A stretch of DNA of 64,000 nucleotides. Origin: Stenotrophomonas maltophilia R551-3. GTDB taxonomy: Bacteria > Pseudomonadota > Gammaproteobacteria > Xanthomonadales > Xanthomonadaceae. The DNA lies in NCBI RefSeq assembly GCF_000020665.1, contig NC_011071.1:2718501-2782500 (forward strand), given 5' to 3'. How positions within the stretch are numbered: the first letter of the stretch is position 1; every line of letters starts with the position of its first letter. The position numbers and the translations under genes were made by a program. The notes under the pieces are model-generated. The model searched no databases and was not told where the DNA came from. It saw nothing but the letters and a program-made list of their open reading frames with translations. This document shows, piece after piece, positions 44,224 through 53,708 of the stretch.

Positions 44224-44868
44224 ATGACCCCGCCTCCGGGCCGCCGCGAGCAGCGCAAGGCCGAGACCCGACAAGCGATTTCGGATGTCGCCACCGAGCT
44301 GATCATCCGACGTGGCTTCGAAGCCGTTTCCATGTCCGAGATCGCCGATGCCGCCGGGGTCTCGCGCAAGACGGTGTTCAACTACTTCGCCAGCAAGGAA
44401 GACCTGGTGTTCGACCGCGATGAGGAGGCCCGCGCGCTTCTGCGCGAGGGCATGGCCGCGCGCAGCGGCCTGACCCCACTGGCCGCGTTCCAGTCGCTGG
44501 TGCACGAACTGCTGGACAGCGGCCATCCCCTGCTGCGGGTCAACGCAGGCGCCGCCGCGTTCTGGGCCACCGTGGCCGCGAGCCCGGTGCTGGTGGCGCA
44601 TGCAAGGCGACTGCAGGCGCAGCTGACCGACGACCTGACGCAGCTGATGGCGGCCTCAGCCGGGCGCCCGGACGGCGATGCCGAGGCGCGACTGGGTGCG
44701 TCGATGCTGCTGGCATCGATGGTGACCGCCTACGGCAAAGGACTGGCAAGCCAGCTGCTGGGCGAGGATCCGCGCGAAGCCATGGTGCAGTTGATCGTGC
44801 GCGGCGCCACCGGCGTACTGGTGGCCTTGGCAGGCACCCCCTATACCGACCCTGACGCGCGTCCATAG
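44224..44868 (+). CDS. TetR family transcriptional regulator
   Basis: Protein of 214 residues. The TetR_N HTH is RQAISDVATELIIRRGFEAV, SMSEIADAAGVSRKTVFNYF, ASKEDLVFDRDEEA, which matches the family closely. The C-terminal ligand domain is Ala/Leu-rich and unspecific. It is divergent from the FAD monooxygenase, with the operator-like palindrome at 44189 between them. Ligand unknown; an aromatic substrate of the monooxygenase is a natural guess. Confidence 0.92.
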   Translation: MTPPPGRREQRKAETRQAISDVATELIIRRGFEAVSMSEIADAAGVSRKTVFNYFASKEDLVFDRDEEARALLREGMAARSGLTPLAAFQSLVHELLDSGHPLLRVNAGAAAFWATVAASPVLVAHARRLQAQLTDDLTQLMAASAGRPDGDAEARLGASMLLASMVTAYGKGLASQLLGEDPREAMVQLIVRGATGVLVALAGTPYTDPDARP

Positions 44869-44897
44869 CGCATTCGGGGGATAGGTCACGAAGTGTT

Positions 44898-44922
44898 GCA
44901 AATGCTAATCTTTCTCATTTGC
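44898..44922 (+). promoter_or_regulatory. Fur-box-like site before the siderophore receptor
   Basis: GCAAATG (44898-44904) and CATTTGC (44916-44922) form an inverted repeat around CTAATCTTTCT, giving a 25-bp AT-rich site that resembles the 19-bp Fur consensus (AATGCTAATC against AATGATAATC). It lies 20 bp before the receptor start and suggests repression by Fe2+-Fur. Confidence 0.6.
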
Positions 44923-44941
44923 AGCCACATACCCCCTGCCC

Positions 44942-47083
44942 ATGCCCCCTCTCCTGCTCCACAAACGCGCGCTGTACCTGGCACTGACCCTGCCCTTTGC
45001 ACCCCTTGCCCTTGCCTCCGAGACCTCAACGACCATTCCCAAGGAGCTGGACAGGGTGGAAGTCCGCGGCCGTGCGCAGGCGCTGTACCGGGTGGACGAC
45101 GCTGCGGTTGGCACCCGCACCGATACGCCACTCGAGTTGGTTCCACAGTCGATCCAGGTGATCCCGCGCGAGCTGATCGACGATCAGGCCGCGCGTCAGG
45201 TGACCGATCTCTATCGCAGCATCAGCGGCATCAGCTATTTCAGCTATGCCGGCGTGACCCTGCGCGGCTTCCGCCAGGAAAACGTGCTGTATGACGGCCT
45301 GCGCGGCGACCCGTACGCGGGCTTCTCGGTACCACAGCTGTTCAACATCGAACGCGTGGAAGTGCTGAAGGGGCCGGCCGGCGCACTCTACGGTGGTGGC
45401 GACGCCGGCGGCGTCATCAACTACGTCACGCGCAAGCCCAGGGCGGCCACTGAGCGCCGCATCGAAGTGCAGATGGGCAACCGGGATTTCCGCGCTGGCT
45501 CGATCGAAGGCACGGGTCCATTGAATGCCGCTGGCAGCGTGCGCTATCGCGCCGGCCTGTATGCCGACACCGAGCAGGGCGTGCGCTGGAACACCGACAG
45601 CGAAAGCGTGATCGGCGACGCCTCGCTGGCCTTCGATGTCGGCCGGACCGGCGAGCTGGTGCTGCAGTTCACCGACGTCACCCAGAACCTCGGCGGCAAC
45701 CGCCTGCGCGGCGTGCCGGTGAATGATGCGGGCACCTTCCTGACCGATCGCCACTGGAACCACAACGAGGCCAGCGACTTCCTCGACATGCGCGCCAAAG
45801 TGGCGCTGGCGCAGTACCGCTTCGCACCGCGCGACAATCTGGATCTCGATTTTGCCGCTCGCTGGTTCAGCAACAACGAGCACCAGATGTACCACGAGCC
45901 GATGGGCCTGATCGATCGTGACCGCGATGGCGTGGCCGAGTGGATGACCCGCCAGCTGCGCAACCAGATCCGCGACAACGAAGCATTCACTGCCAACGGT
46001 AATGCAGTCTGGCGGGTGACCACCGGCACCGTCGAGCACAAGGTGTTGTTCGGTGCGGACGTGTATCAGCTGGATGCGGATTTCACTGCACAGACCGCCA
46101 GCAGCGCCGACCTTGCACGTGGTGCGGGGCCGGTGCGCGGCATCGACCTGTTCAATCCCGTGTACGGCGCCAGTACCTGGCACGACTACAACCTGGCGGC
46201 CCTGCCCTGGCGCAGCACGTCCACCCGCAGCAAGCGCTATGGCGGCTACCTGCAGGACGAACTGGCACTGGGCACACGCTGGCATGTGCTGGCCGGGTTG
46301 CGCTGGGATGGCTTCAAGGACGACGACCGCATTGCCGGCAGCAGCGTGGATGGCAACGACCTCAGCTGGCGGCTGGGCAGCACGTTCACCGTGCGCGAGG
46401 GCCTGAATGTCTATGCCAATGTGGCCAGCGGCTTCGTACCGCAGAGTGCTACCAACCAGAACCCCGCCGCTGGCGGGCCGTTCGATGCAGAACGCAGCAA
46501 GCAGTGGGAAGTGGGCATGAAGTCCCTGCTGGCCGACCGTGTGACCTTGAACATGGCCGCCTACCGGATCGACCGCAGCAATATCGTGCAGGCAACCGGC
46601 GAAGTGATCGGTGGCGTGAACCAGTTGGCCGCGCTGGGCCTGGTGCGCAGTACGGGCATGGAACTGGACCTGCTGGCCGACGTGACCGATCGCTGGGTGC
46701 TGAACCTGACCTACGCCTACAACGATGCGCGGGTGAAGGACGCAGGCCCGAATGGCATCACCAACGCTTCCGGCGACCGATTCGCCAATGCGCCGCGCAA
46801 CAAGCTGGGTCTGTGGACGCGCTACGACCTGCCGTCGATCAATTCGGCCATCGGCTTTGGTGCTGACCATGTGGGTGAGCGCGTCAGTCTGGACGGGCAG
46901 ACGGTGAAGGCTTACACCGTGTTCGACATGAGCTGGAAGACCACATGGAAGCAGTGGCAGTTCCAGGCCAACGTCAAGAACCTGTTCGACAAGGTATATG
47001 CAGCCAGCAGTTTCATCGCGCGCAACGGGCATTTCCCGGGTGAGCCGCGGCGGGTGTACGTGCAGGCCGCTTACAGCTTCTGA
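44942..47083 (+). CDS. TonB-dependent siderophore receptor
   Basis: Outer-membrane receptor of 713 residues. The signal peptide ends near PLALASETS. The TonB-box region ELDRVEVRGRAQA is followed by the plug domain: VPQSIQVIPRELIDDQAARQ, FNIERVEVLKGPAGALYGGG, DAGGVINYVTRKP. A long beta-barrel ends in VYVQAAYSF with C-terminal Phe. The plug motifs are those of the siderophore-type (FpvA/FhuA-like) receptors. The Fur-like site upstream supports iron regulation. No siderophore synthesis genes are in the window, so it may be a xenosiderophore receptor. Confidence 0.93.
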   Translation: MPPLLLHKRALYLALTLPFAPLALASETSTTIPKELDRVEVRGRAQALYRVDDAAVGTRTDTPLELVPQSIQVIPRELIDDQAARQVTDLYRSISGISYFSYAGVTLRGFRQENVLYDGLRGDPYAGFSVPQLFNIERVEVLKGPAGALYGGGDAGGVINYVTRKPRAATERRIEVQMGNRDFRAGSIEGTGPLNAAGSVRYRAGLYADTEQGVRWNTDSESVIGDASLAFDVGRTGELVLQFTDVTQNLGGNRLRGVPVNDAGTFLTDRHWNHNEASDFLDMRAKVALAQYRFAPRDNLDLDFAARWFSNNEHQMYHEPMGLIDRDRDGVAEWMTRQLRNQIRDNEAFTANGNAVWRVTTGTVEHKVLFGADVYQLDADFTAQTASSADLARGAGPVRGIDLFNPVYGASTWHDYNLAALPWRSTSTRSKRYGGYLQDELALGTRWHVLAGLRWDGFKDDDRIAGSSVDGNDLSWRLGSTFTVREGLNVYANVASGFVPQSATNQNPAAGGPFDAERSKQWEVGMKSLLADRVTLNMAAYRIDRSNIVQATGEVIGGVNQLAALGLVRSTGMELDLLADVTDRWVLNLTYAYNDARVKDAGPNGITNASGDRFANAPRNKLGLWTRYDLPSINSAIGFGADHVGERVSLDGQTVKAYTVFDMSWKTTWKQWQFQANVKNLFDKVYAASSFIARNGHFPGEPRRVYVQAAYSF

Positions 47084-47107
47084 CGCAGGGCTGTGGGCTG
47101 TGATGAC

Positions 47108-47135
47108 GGGGAGGTGGCAACCCACCTCCCCTGTT
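47108..47135 (+). terminator. Terminator after the TonB receptor
   Basis: GGGGAGGTGG (47108-47117), loop CAAC, CCACCTCCCC (47122-47131), then TGTT. Perfect 10-bp stem between the convergent receptor and lipoprotein genes; the short T-rich tail is on the receptor strand. Confidence 0.7.
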
Positions 47136-47139
47136 GGTG

Positions 47140-47421
47140 TCAGTGCGAGCAGGCCACCAGCATCGAGCGGGTGGCCATCTGGGTGGAGGTGAAGCCGTTC
47201 TTGTTGCCCACCGCGATGGCGTTGCCGTCGTCGCCATCCTTGCTGAAGACTACATAGCCGCCTGGGCACATCTGTCCGGCCTTTTCGTAGCAGCCACTCC
47301 AGGAACTGGAGCCGCTGCAGTCGATGGAGACGCCGCGCCGGCCATCAGGGGTAACGGTCATCTTCGCGGTGGTACAGCCACTCAACGCGGCCACAAGCAA
47401 CAACGGAACGAACAACTTCAT
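47140..47421 (-). CDS. Small putative lipoprotein
   Basis: Protein of 93 residues: signal MKLFVPLLLVAALSGC with lipobox LSGC, then TTAKMTVTPDGRRGVSIDCS and CYEKAGQMCPGGYVVFSKDG, a short Cys-containing domain seen in many gammaproteobacterial lipoproteins (secreted, function unknown). GGAG lies 6-7 nt before the ATG at 47421. It is divergent from the response-regulator operon. Confidence 0.7.
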   Translation of the reverse strand: MKLFVPLLLVAALSGCTTAKMTVTPDGRRGVSIDCSGSSSWSGCYEKAGQMCPGGYVVFSKDGDDGNAIAVGNKNGFTSTQMATRSMLVACSH

Positions 47422-47549
47422 GGGTACTCCAGGGATTGGGGGGCAGCGAGTGGGCGCCAAGGCTGGAGTGCCTGGATTGCGCGAACCTTGCGCCGCCGCC
47501 CACCGTCCTGGGTCATCACAGCCTTGCGGGACGTCCGGAAGGCACGCCA

Positions 47550-47565
47550 TGTTCACGCAATGTTC
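47550..47565 (+). promoter_or_regulatory. Shared direct-repeat motif, site 1 (before response regulator)
   Basis: TGTTCACGCAATGTTC: two TGTTC half-sites 11 bp apart, a spacing typical of tandem OmpR/PhoB-type binding. 66 bp before the response-regulator start. Closely similar sequences precede the genes at 49801, 50530 and 53772. Confidence 0.6.
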
Positions 47566-47630
47566 CTGTAATACGGTGCCGGCGCGTGCCGACCCGCCCT
47601 GCCACGCCCCTTCCTGCCCAAGCCCTGCCG

Positions 47631-48305
47631 ATGCACATCCTGCTGATCGAAGACGAAGCCGAACTGGCCGCCACCCTGAAATCCGCCCTGCAGCGCGAGC
47701 GCTACGTGGTGGACCTGGCCAACACTCTCGCGCTGGCCCGAGAAGCAGCCCTGTACGGATCGCACGACCTGGTGTTGCTGGACCGCACCCTGCCCGACGG
47801 TGACGGGCTGGGATTGATTTCCCTGCTGCGTGAGCGCAACCCCGGAGTGCCGATCATCGTATTGAGCGCGCTGGGCCAGCTGCCAGACCGCATCGCCGGG
47901 CTGGATGAGGGCGCGGACGACTATCTGGCCAAGCCCTTCGCACTTGAGGAACTGTTCGCCCGCATCCGTGCTGCAGGGCGCCGGCCGAGCGGCATGCAGG
48001 TGGAACTGGTGAGCATTGGCCGGTTGGTGTTCGACCCGGCATCGGGTGAAGCCAGCGTGGGCGGGCAACGGCTTGAGCTGCCGCGCCGCGAGATCCGTGT
48101 GCTGACCGCGCTGGCCCGGCGCCTGGGTCGCACCGTGCTGCGCGAGTCAATTGAGATGGCTGTGTATGGATTCGATGACGGCATCCATTCCAATACGCTC
48201 GACTCTCACGTCTCGCGCCTTCGCCGCAAGCTGGCCGATGCCGATGCCCGGGTGGAGATCCACGCCATCCGCGGCGTCGGCTATCTGATGCGGGAAGCCA
48301 AGTAA
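47631..48305 (+). CDS. OmpR-family response regulator
   Basis: Protein of 224 residues. The receiver domain has Asp8/Glu9 (LLIEDEAE), the phospho-acceptor Asp51 (LVLLDRTLPDGDG) and the conserved Lys (DDYLAKPFALEELFARI). The C-terminal winged helix (LPRREIRVLTALARRLGRTV, HSNTLDSHVSRLRRKLADAD, IRGVGYLMREAK) is OmpR/PhoB-type. The start at 47631 is where the receiver begins. It overlaps the kinase gene by one base. A direct-repeat motif suited to this class of regulator precedes it and three nearby genes. Confidence 0.93.
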   Translation: MHILLIEDEAELAATLKSALQRERYVVDLANTLALAREAALYGSHDLVLLDRTLPDGDGLGLISLLRERNPGVPIIVLSALGQLPDRIAGLDEGADDYLAKPFALEELFARIRAAGRRPSGMQVELVSIGRLVFDPASGEASVGGQRLELPRREIRVLTALARRLGRTVLRESIEMAVYGFDDGIHSNTLDSHVSRLRRKLADADARVEIHAIRGVGYLMREAK

Positions 48306-49654
48306 TGGCGCGTCGTCCATCGCTGAAGCGCCCGTTGATCGTCAAGACGTTGATCTATCAGCTGCTGGCGTTGCTGGTGGCGTTCTTCGCGCTTCTGATG
48401 GTGTTGATACGTGCCGACAGCGGTGGCTATTACAGCATCCAGACCTTCGCGCCGGTGGCCGCCGATGCAGTGCACCGCGACCGCAATGGCGACCTCTACG
48501 TGCAGAAGACGCCGGAACTTGCCGAACTGCTGAAGATCGTTCCCGGCGCATGGTTCATCGCCGAGGATGAGCACGGCCACCACGTTACGTTCGGACCTGT
48601 GCCGCCGGCCTATGCCTCGCTGGTAGGCGCACTGGATGGCATCCCCTTTGGCGACCTGCGCGGGCGCGATCGCAGCGATGGCCTGGCCGTCGTGGTCCGC
48701 CAGCACAGCGGACCGGCCGGCAAGCTGACCATCATGGCCCATGGCGAAACCGATACGCTGACCTGGCAGATGGCGTTGGCGGCACACATCATCACCCTGC
48801 CGATCTTCCTGCTGCTGGGCCTGGCCACCATCGTCCTGACACCGATCATCGTGAGACGAGCCTTGGCCGGGGTGGAGCGCATCGCCCAGGAAGCCCGCAA
48901 CATCTCTGCCAGTCGGCGCGGTGTCCGCCTGACAGAAACCGCGGTGCCGGTGGAGATCGCTCCGTTGGTGACGGCGGTGAATGAAGCACTGGAGCGGCTG
49001 GACGAGGGGCACGAGCGGCAACGCCGCTTCATCGCCGCCGCCGCGCATGAGCTGCGCACCCCCATCGCGATTCTGAGGGTAAAGGTCGATGCGGCCGACG
49101 ACGCCACCTCGCGCAGCCTGGCCGTGGAAGTGGCGCGGCTGGCGACGCTGGCAGAGCAGTTGCTGGATCTGCACCGCATGGACGAAGACGGGCCGAAGGA
49201 AACCATCAACCTGGCGCGGGTAGCCAAACGGGTGGCCGCCGATCTGGCGCCGCTGTTGATCCAGTCGGACAAGACAGTAGCCGTGGCGGTGGAATCGCAC
49301 TTCCCGGTGCTCGGCGAGACCGGCGCAGTGGAGCGGGTAATCTCCAACCTGGTACTGAATGCTGCCGAACATGGCGGACGCCAGATCATCGTGCGCGTTC
49401 AGGGCAGCTGCCTGGAGGTCGAGGACGACGGCCCCGGCATACCGGTCGACCAGCGCGAACGGGTTTTCGAACCCTTCCAGCGGCTGCGGCCGCGGCAGAC
49501 AGGCGCAGGCCTGGGGTTGAACCTGGTGCGCCAGGTAATCGACCGCCACGGCGGCCACGTCACGATTCTGGATGCGCCTGGCGGTGGTGCATTGATCCGA
49601 GTCGAGTTTCCACTGCACCCGGGCGTAACCAGCGCACCACCGCTGGAGCACTGA
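48305..49654 (+). CDS. Sensor histidine kinase
   Basis: Protein of 449 residues. Transmembrane helix 1 (LIYQLLALLVAFFALLMVLI), a periplasmic sensor of about 115 residues, transmembrane helix 2 (IITLPIFLLLGLATIVLTPI), HAMP region, then HisKA with His248 (AAAAHELRTPIAILRVK) and the HATPase boxes (NLVLNAAEHGG, LEVEDDGPGIP, GAGLGLNLV). The periplasmic domain contains DSGGYYSIQTFAPVAADAVH, with no recognised ligand fold. It is coupled to the response regulator (TAATG). The signal is unknown; the neighbouring genes suggest envelope or cation stress (inference). Confidence 0.92.
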   Translation: MARRPSLKRPLIVKTLIYQLLALLVAFFALLMVLIRADSGGYYSIQTFAPVAADAVHRDRNGDLYVQKTPELAELLKIVPGAWFIAEDEHGHHVTFGPVPPAYASLVGALDGIPFGDLRGRDRSDGLAVVVRQHSGPAGKLTIMAHGETDTLTWQMALAAHIITLPIFLLLGLATIVLTPIIVRRALAGVERIAQEARNISASRRGVRLTETAVPVEIAPLVTAVNEALERLDEGHERQRRFIAAAAHELRTPIAILRVKVDAADDATSRSLAVEVARLATLAEQLLDLHRMDEDGPKETINLARVAKRVAADLAPLLIQSDKTVAVAVESHFPVLGETGAVERVISNLVLNAAEHGGRQIIVRVQGSCLEVEDDGPGIPVDQRERVFEPFQRLRPRQTGAGLGLNLVRQVIDRHGGHVTILDAPGGGALIRVEFPLHPGVTSAPPLEH

Positions 49655-49719
49655 ACACACTGCATGCACCTGTGTAATTGGCACCTGTCCATGCGAAGCC
49701 GGTAGCGAGGACAGGCAAG

Positions 49720-49735
49720 GTTGCGGCAATGTTCG
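49720..49735 (+). promoter_or_regulatory. Shared direct-repeat motif, site 2
   Basis: GTTGCGGCAATGTTCG: half-sites 11 bp apart, matching the 47550 site at GCAATGTTC. 66 bp before the GTG start of the membrane protein gene at 49801. Confidence 0.5.
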
Positions 49736-49800
49736 CTGGACAGCATCGGGGCGTGGCACCTGCCGTGCCACCGCGTTCCGATCTAACAGGAAGCCTGCAT

Positions 49801-50394
49801 GTGACCCAGGGAGCTCCTCCACCGTCCTCTTCCACGCGCTCTGTGGCACCGCGGAATTCGCCGGGCCTTACCGCTGCCGCATGGAATCGCCGCCCACGCA
49901 CTGGCCGCGCACTCGGCCTGGAACATTGGCCGCATTGGCTGCGGGCAGTTCCCGAACCCGAGCGCGCAGGTGTATTGATGCGGCTGTTCGGCGCCTTGTT
50001 CCTGCTGCTGCCCGGCATTGCACTGGTGGCTTCAACGTATCGGCACGCGAGCGCAGCGGCGGCGGCTGCCGTGCTCCTGTTCGTTGCCGTGCATGCAGCG
50101 CTGCATGGGTTGGCGGCATGGCGCGCGGCAACCTCGCGCCCGATGTCACCACTGCTGCGTGCTCTGGATGGTCATGCCGCTGGGACAATGATTGCCAGCG
50201 CGCTGCTGATCGCCATCGGTGCAGGAATGACGAAGCTGCCTGTTCCAGCATTCTTCTGGTTGTTGGCCGGCGCGGTGAGTCAACTCTTCGCTGCGCGATT
50301 GTCAGGTCACCGGCTGCGCAATGCACTGCTGGTTCTCGGTAGCGCCCTGCAGTTCATCGCCGTAGCATTGCTCACCCTTCTTGCCGCACGCTGA
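49801..50394 (+). CDS. Membrane protein of unknown function in the two-component cluster
   Basis: About 197 residues from the GTG at 49801 (AGGAAG about 8 nt upstream). A Pro/Ser-rich N-terminus is followed by an amphipathic stretch (LEHWPHWLRAVPEPERAGVL) and four hydrophobic helices (GALFLLLPGIALVASTYRHA, AAAAAVLLFVAVHAALHGLA, MIASALLIAIGAGMTKLPVP, NALLVLGSALQFIAVALLTL). An internal ATG at 49978 would give a shorter form. No family recognised. Upstream motif site 2 links it to the response regulator. Confidence 0.55.
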   Translation: MTQGAPPPSSSTRSVAPRNSPGLTAAAWNRRPRTGRALGLEHWPHWLRAVPEPERAGVLMRLFGALFLLLPGIALVASTYRHASAAAAAAVLLFVAVHAALHGLAAWRAATSRPMSPLLRALDGHAAGTMIASALLIAIGAGMTKLPVPAFFWLLAGAVSQLFAARLSGHRLRNALLVLGSALQFIAVALLTLLAAR

Positions 50395-50413
50395 CACAGC
50401 GACAGCCCCGCAA

Positions 50414-50429
50414 GGTTCACGCAATCCAG
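50414..50429 (+). promoter_or_regulatory. Shared direct-repeat motif, site 3 (before macA)
   Basis: GGTTCACGCAATCCAG: the first half-site GTTCACGCAAT is identical to the 47550 site over 11 bp, and the second is weaker. About 100 bp before macA. Confidence 0.5.
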
Positions 50430-50529
50430 CGCATCGAGACTCGACGGCCAACCCCGTCTGCCCCCCCAGACGTGTGTCTCTTCTGCCGCGAGGACCCGCG
50501 ATGAACTGTCTTTACTGGATGCTGCGCCG

Positions 50530-51720
50530 ATGAGCGCCGCACCACGCAAGCGCCGCCGAGCGCTCATGATTGCTACCGCCCTGCTGTGCAGCGCACTGAT
50601 TCTGTTCGCATGGTTGCGGCCGACACCACCACCGCAATTGCAGGTTGCACCCGTCGTTCGCGGCAACATCGAACAGGTGGTGGAAGCCACTGGCACGCTG
50701 AAGCCCTCGCGGCTGGTCAGCGTGGGTGCGCAGGTCTCCGGCCGCATCGACACCCTGCATGTGAAACTGGGCGACAAAGTGAAAGCCGGCGATCCCATCG
50801 CCGATATCGATTCGCGCACGCAGCGCAATGCATTGCTGAGCGCGCAGGCCGCACAGCGCACCGCGCGCGCCAACCGCGATGCACTGGCGACCGACCTGCG
50901 CCAGTTCGAGTTGACACTGCATCGGCAGCAGCAACTGGCTGCCGCGCAGCTGGTGGCCCGCGCCGACTTCGATGCAGCCAAGGCCAAGGTCGACGCCACC
51001 CGTGAACAGATCGCCGCATTGGACGGTGAAGTTGCGCGCCGGCAGACCGACGTTGATGTCGCGCAGACCAATCTGGAGTACACCCGCATCACTGCCCCCA
51101 CCGACGGCACCGTACTGGCCGTGGTCGCGCGCCAGGGGCAGACCGTGAATGCGGTGCAGAGCGCACCGACCATCGTGATGCTGGGCGATCAGGACGTGAT
51201 GACGGTGTACGCCGAGATCTCCGAGGCTGACGTCGTACACACCGCTGTTGGGCAGGAGGCGTTCTTCACCATTCTTGGTGATGCCGGTCGGCGCTACAGC
51301 AGCAGGCTTCGAGATATAGCGCCAGCACCGGAATCGATCACCAACGAAGACAGTTCCAGCCTCGCCGCACCGGCGGTGTCGGGTGGCAGCCGCACGGCCA
51401 TGTACTACAACGGCCAGTTCGACGTGGACAACGCTGATGGCCGCCTGCGCAGCTACATGACCGCGCAGGTTCGCATCGTGCTGGGCCGCGCCAACGACGT
51501 ACTGACCATTCCCTCGGCCGCATTGGGTGCGCGCGCCGCCGATGGCAGCTACAGCGTGCAGATACGCGGTGCCGACGGTCGCGCCAGTGCGCGGCGCATC
51601 ACCACCGGGCTGGATGACCAGATCCAGGTGGAAGTACGCGACGGGCTGAAGGAAGGCGAACAGGTCGTGCTGGCGCAGGCCAACGTCGAAGCCGCCAGCG
51701 CACCCGCGCAACCCAAATGA
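50530..51720 (+). CDS. macA: MacA-like periplasmic adaptor of an ABC efflux pump
   Basis: Membrane-fusion protein of 396 residues: N-terminal anchor (ALMIATALLCSALILFAWLR), lipoyl half-motifs (VVEATGTLKPSRLVSVGAQV, SGRIDTLHVKLGDKVKAGDP), a coiled-coil hairpin rich in Ala/Gln/Arg, the second lipoyl half (TRITAPTDGTVLAVVARQGQ), and beta-barrel and membrane-proximal domains. It pairs with the MacB encoded 4 bp overlapping downstream (ATGA). Expected to link MacB to an outer-membrane TolC-type channel for export of macrolides, toxins or peptides. Confidence 0.92.
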   Translation: MSAAPRKRRRALMIATALLCSALILFAWLRPTPPPQLQVAPVVRGNIEQVVEATGTLKPSRLVSVGAQVSGRIDTLHVKLGDKVKAGDPIADIDSRTQRNALLSAQAAQRTARANRDALATDLRQFELTLHRQQQLAAAQLVARADFDAAKAKVDATREQIAALDGEVARRQTDVDVAQTNLEYTRITAPTDGTVLAVVARQGQTVNAVQSAPTIVMLGDQDVMTVYAEISEADVVHTAVGQEAFFTILGDAGRRYSSRLRDIAPAPESITNEDSSSLAAPAVSGGSRTAMYYNGQFDVDNADGRLRSYMTAQVRIVLGRANDVLTIPSAALGARAADGSYSVQIRGADGRASARRITTGLDDQIQVEVRDGLKEGEQVVLAQANVEAASAPAQPK

Positions 51721-53681
51721 GTATGACCATGACCGAGCCACTGCTGCGCGTTCGCGGCGTACGCCGTGAATTTGCCGCGGGCGAGCAGACGCTGGTGGTA
51801 CTCGACGGCATTGACCTGGATATTCACGCAGGTGAACTGGTGGCCATCGTAGGCCAATCCGGTTCCGGCAAGTCCACACTGATGAACATCCTGGGTTGCC
51901 TGGATCGCCCTTCCGCCGGCGTCTATCAGATCGCCGGGCGCGAGACCTCGCAGATGTCGCCTGATGAACTGGCCGAATTACGCCGCGAGCACTTCGGCTT
52001 CATCTTCCAGCGCTATCACCTGCTGACCGATCTGACTGCACTGAGCAATGCGGAGGTGCCTGCGATCTACGCCGGCATGCCTGCCGAAGCACGCCATGCA
52101 CGGGCAGCCACCTTGCTGTCGCGGCTGGGTCTGGGCGAGCGCATGCAGCATCTCCCCGGCGAGCTCTCGGGCGGCCAGCAGCAACGCGTTTCGATTGCGC
52201 GTGCGCTGATGAATGGTGGCGCGGTGATCTTCGCCGACGAACCCACGGGTGCGCTGGATACGCATTCCGGAAAAGAGGTGATGAAGATCCTCGGCGAGCT
52301 GCACGCCGAGGGCCATACTGTGGTGCTGGTCACGCATGACATGGCCGTGGCCGAGCATGCGCAGCGCATCATCGAAATCCGCGATGGGCGGATCGTGGAT
52401 GATCGTGCAACCGGTACAGCTCTGGCAGCGGGCGTGGTCAGGCCAGCCGCGCCCCAATCCACGGGTAGCGGCGGCTGGCAGGTCTGGCGGGACCGGTTCG
52501 CTGAAGCCTTCCGCATGGCACTGCGCGCGATGAACGCCCACCGCATGCGCACCTTCCTGACCATGCTCGGAATCATCATCGGCATTGCTTCGGTCGTGGC
52601 GGTGGTAGCACTGGGCACCGGTGCACGGCAGGCCATCCTGTCCAACATCTCCTCGTTGGGTACCAACACGATCGAGATCTATCCCGGTTCCGGTTTTGGC
52701 GACCTGCACTCGGCGCGGGTGGAAACACTCACCCCCGGCGACAGCGTGGCCCTGGCCCGGCAGCCATTCGTGGACAGCGCCACCCCGGGTGTTGCCACCA
52801 GCGGCACCGCCCTGCGCGGCAACCGCTCTGCCAGTGTGCAGGTGCAGGGCGTCAGCGAGCAGTACTTCCGCGTGCATGGCCTGAAGCTCGGCGAGGGCGC
52901 CTTCTTCGGTCCACCCGGCGTGGCCGGCTACCAGCAGATGGTGGTGATCGACGCCAATACCCGCGAACGCTTCTTCGCCGCGACCGACAATCCGATCGGG
53001 CAGACCCTGCTGCTGGGCAATGTCCCGGTGCGCGTGGTGGGCGTGGTGAAGAAAGACGCCGGTGCAGCCGGTGATGCATCGTTGCTGCGGGTATGGCTGC
53101 CCTACACCACCGCAATGGCGCGCGTACTGGGGCAGAGCCACGTCTCCAGCATCACCGTGCGCGTCTCGGATGCGATCAGCATGGAAGCGGCTGAGCAGGC
53201 CATCGCGCGACTGCTGACTCGCCGCCACGGCAGCACCGATTTCTACATGAGCAACAACGCGCAGATCCGTAGATCCATTGAACAGACCGCCGGCATCCTG
53301 ACCATGATGATCAGCTCCATCGCTGCCATCGCACTGGTGGTGGGCGGGATCGGGGTGATGAACATCATGCTGGTGTCGGTGACCGAGCGAACCCGCGAGA
53401 TCGGCGTGCGCATGGCGGTGGGCGCGCGACGCAGCGACATCCTGCAGCAGTTCCTGATCGAATCGGTGCTGGTCTGCCTGCTCGGCGGCGTGCTCGGCAT
53501 CGGCGTGGCACTGGCGCTGGGCGCGGTCATGGAGCTGGCCGATGCGGGCTTCAGCCTGGTGTTCTCCGTCAACTCGATTCTGGCTGCATTCGTGTGTTCC
53601 AGCCTGATCGGCGTTGGTTTCGGCTTCCTGCCGGCACGCCGTGCCGCACAGCTGGATCCTGTGGAGGCGCTGGTTCGATAG
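51717..53681 (+). CDS. macB: MacB-like ABC transporter (ATPase-permease fusion)
   Basis: Protein of 654 residues. The N-terminal ABC ATPase has Walker [11 protein letters not shown] (residues 45-54), the Q-loop, signature [20 protein letters not shown] and Walker [15 protein letters not shown] linker then leads to the first membrane helix ([20 protein letters not shown]), a large periplasmic domain, and three C-terminal helices ([24 protein letters not shown], here [20 protein letters not shown], then [20 protein letters not shown]). This is the MacB layout and length. No outer-membrane factor gene (TolC/MacC) follows, so a TolC encoded elsewhere must be used. Confidence 0.94.
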   Translation: MSMTMTEPLLRVRGVRREFAAGEQTLVVLDGIDLDIHAGELVAIVGQSGSGKSTLMNILGCLDRPSAGVYQIAGRETSQMSPDELAELRREHFGFIFQRYHLLTDLTALSNAEVPAIYAGMPAEARHARAATLLSRLGLGERMQHLPGELSGGQQQRVSIARALMNGGAVIFADEPTGALDTHSGKEVMKILGELHAEGHTVVLVTHDMAVAEHAQRIIEIRDGRIVDDRATGTALAAGVVRPAAPQSTGSGGWQVWRDRFAEAFRMALRAMNAHRMRTFLTMLGIIIGIASVVAVVALGTGARQAILSNISSLGTNTIEIYPGSGFGDLHSARVETLTPGDSVALARQPFVDSATPGVATSGTALRGNRSASVQVQGVSEQYFRVHGLKLGEGAFFGPPGVAGYQQMVVIDANTRERFFAATDNPIGQTLLLGNVPVRVVGVVKKDAGAAGDASLLRVWLPYTTAMARVLGQSHVSSITVRVSDAISMEAAEQAIARLLTRRHGSTDFYMSNNAQIRRSIEQTAGILTMMISSIAAIALVVGGIGVMNIMLVSVTERTREIGVRMAVGARRSDILQQFLIESVLVCLLGGVLGIGVALALGAVMELADAGFSLVFSVNSILAAFVCSSLIGVGFGFLPARRAAQLDPVEALVR

Positions 53682-53708
53682 CCGCTGCACTTGCTCGCCC
53701 TGACGGCA

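Noticed and set aside
45026..47269. 747-codon open frame on the - strand
   Set aside because: Shadow of the TonB receptor on the opposite strand.
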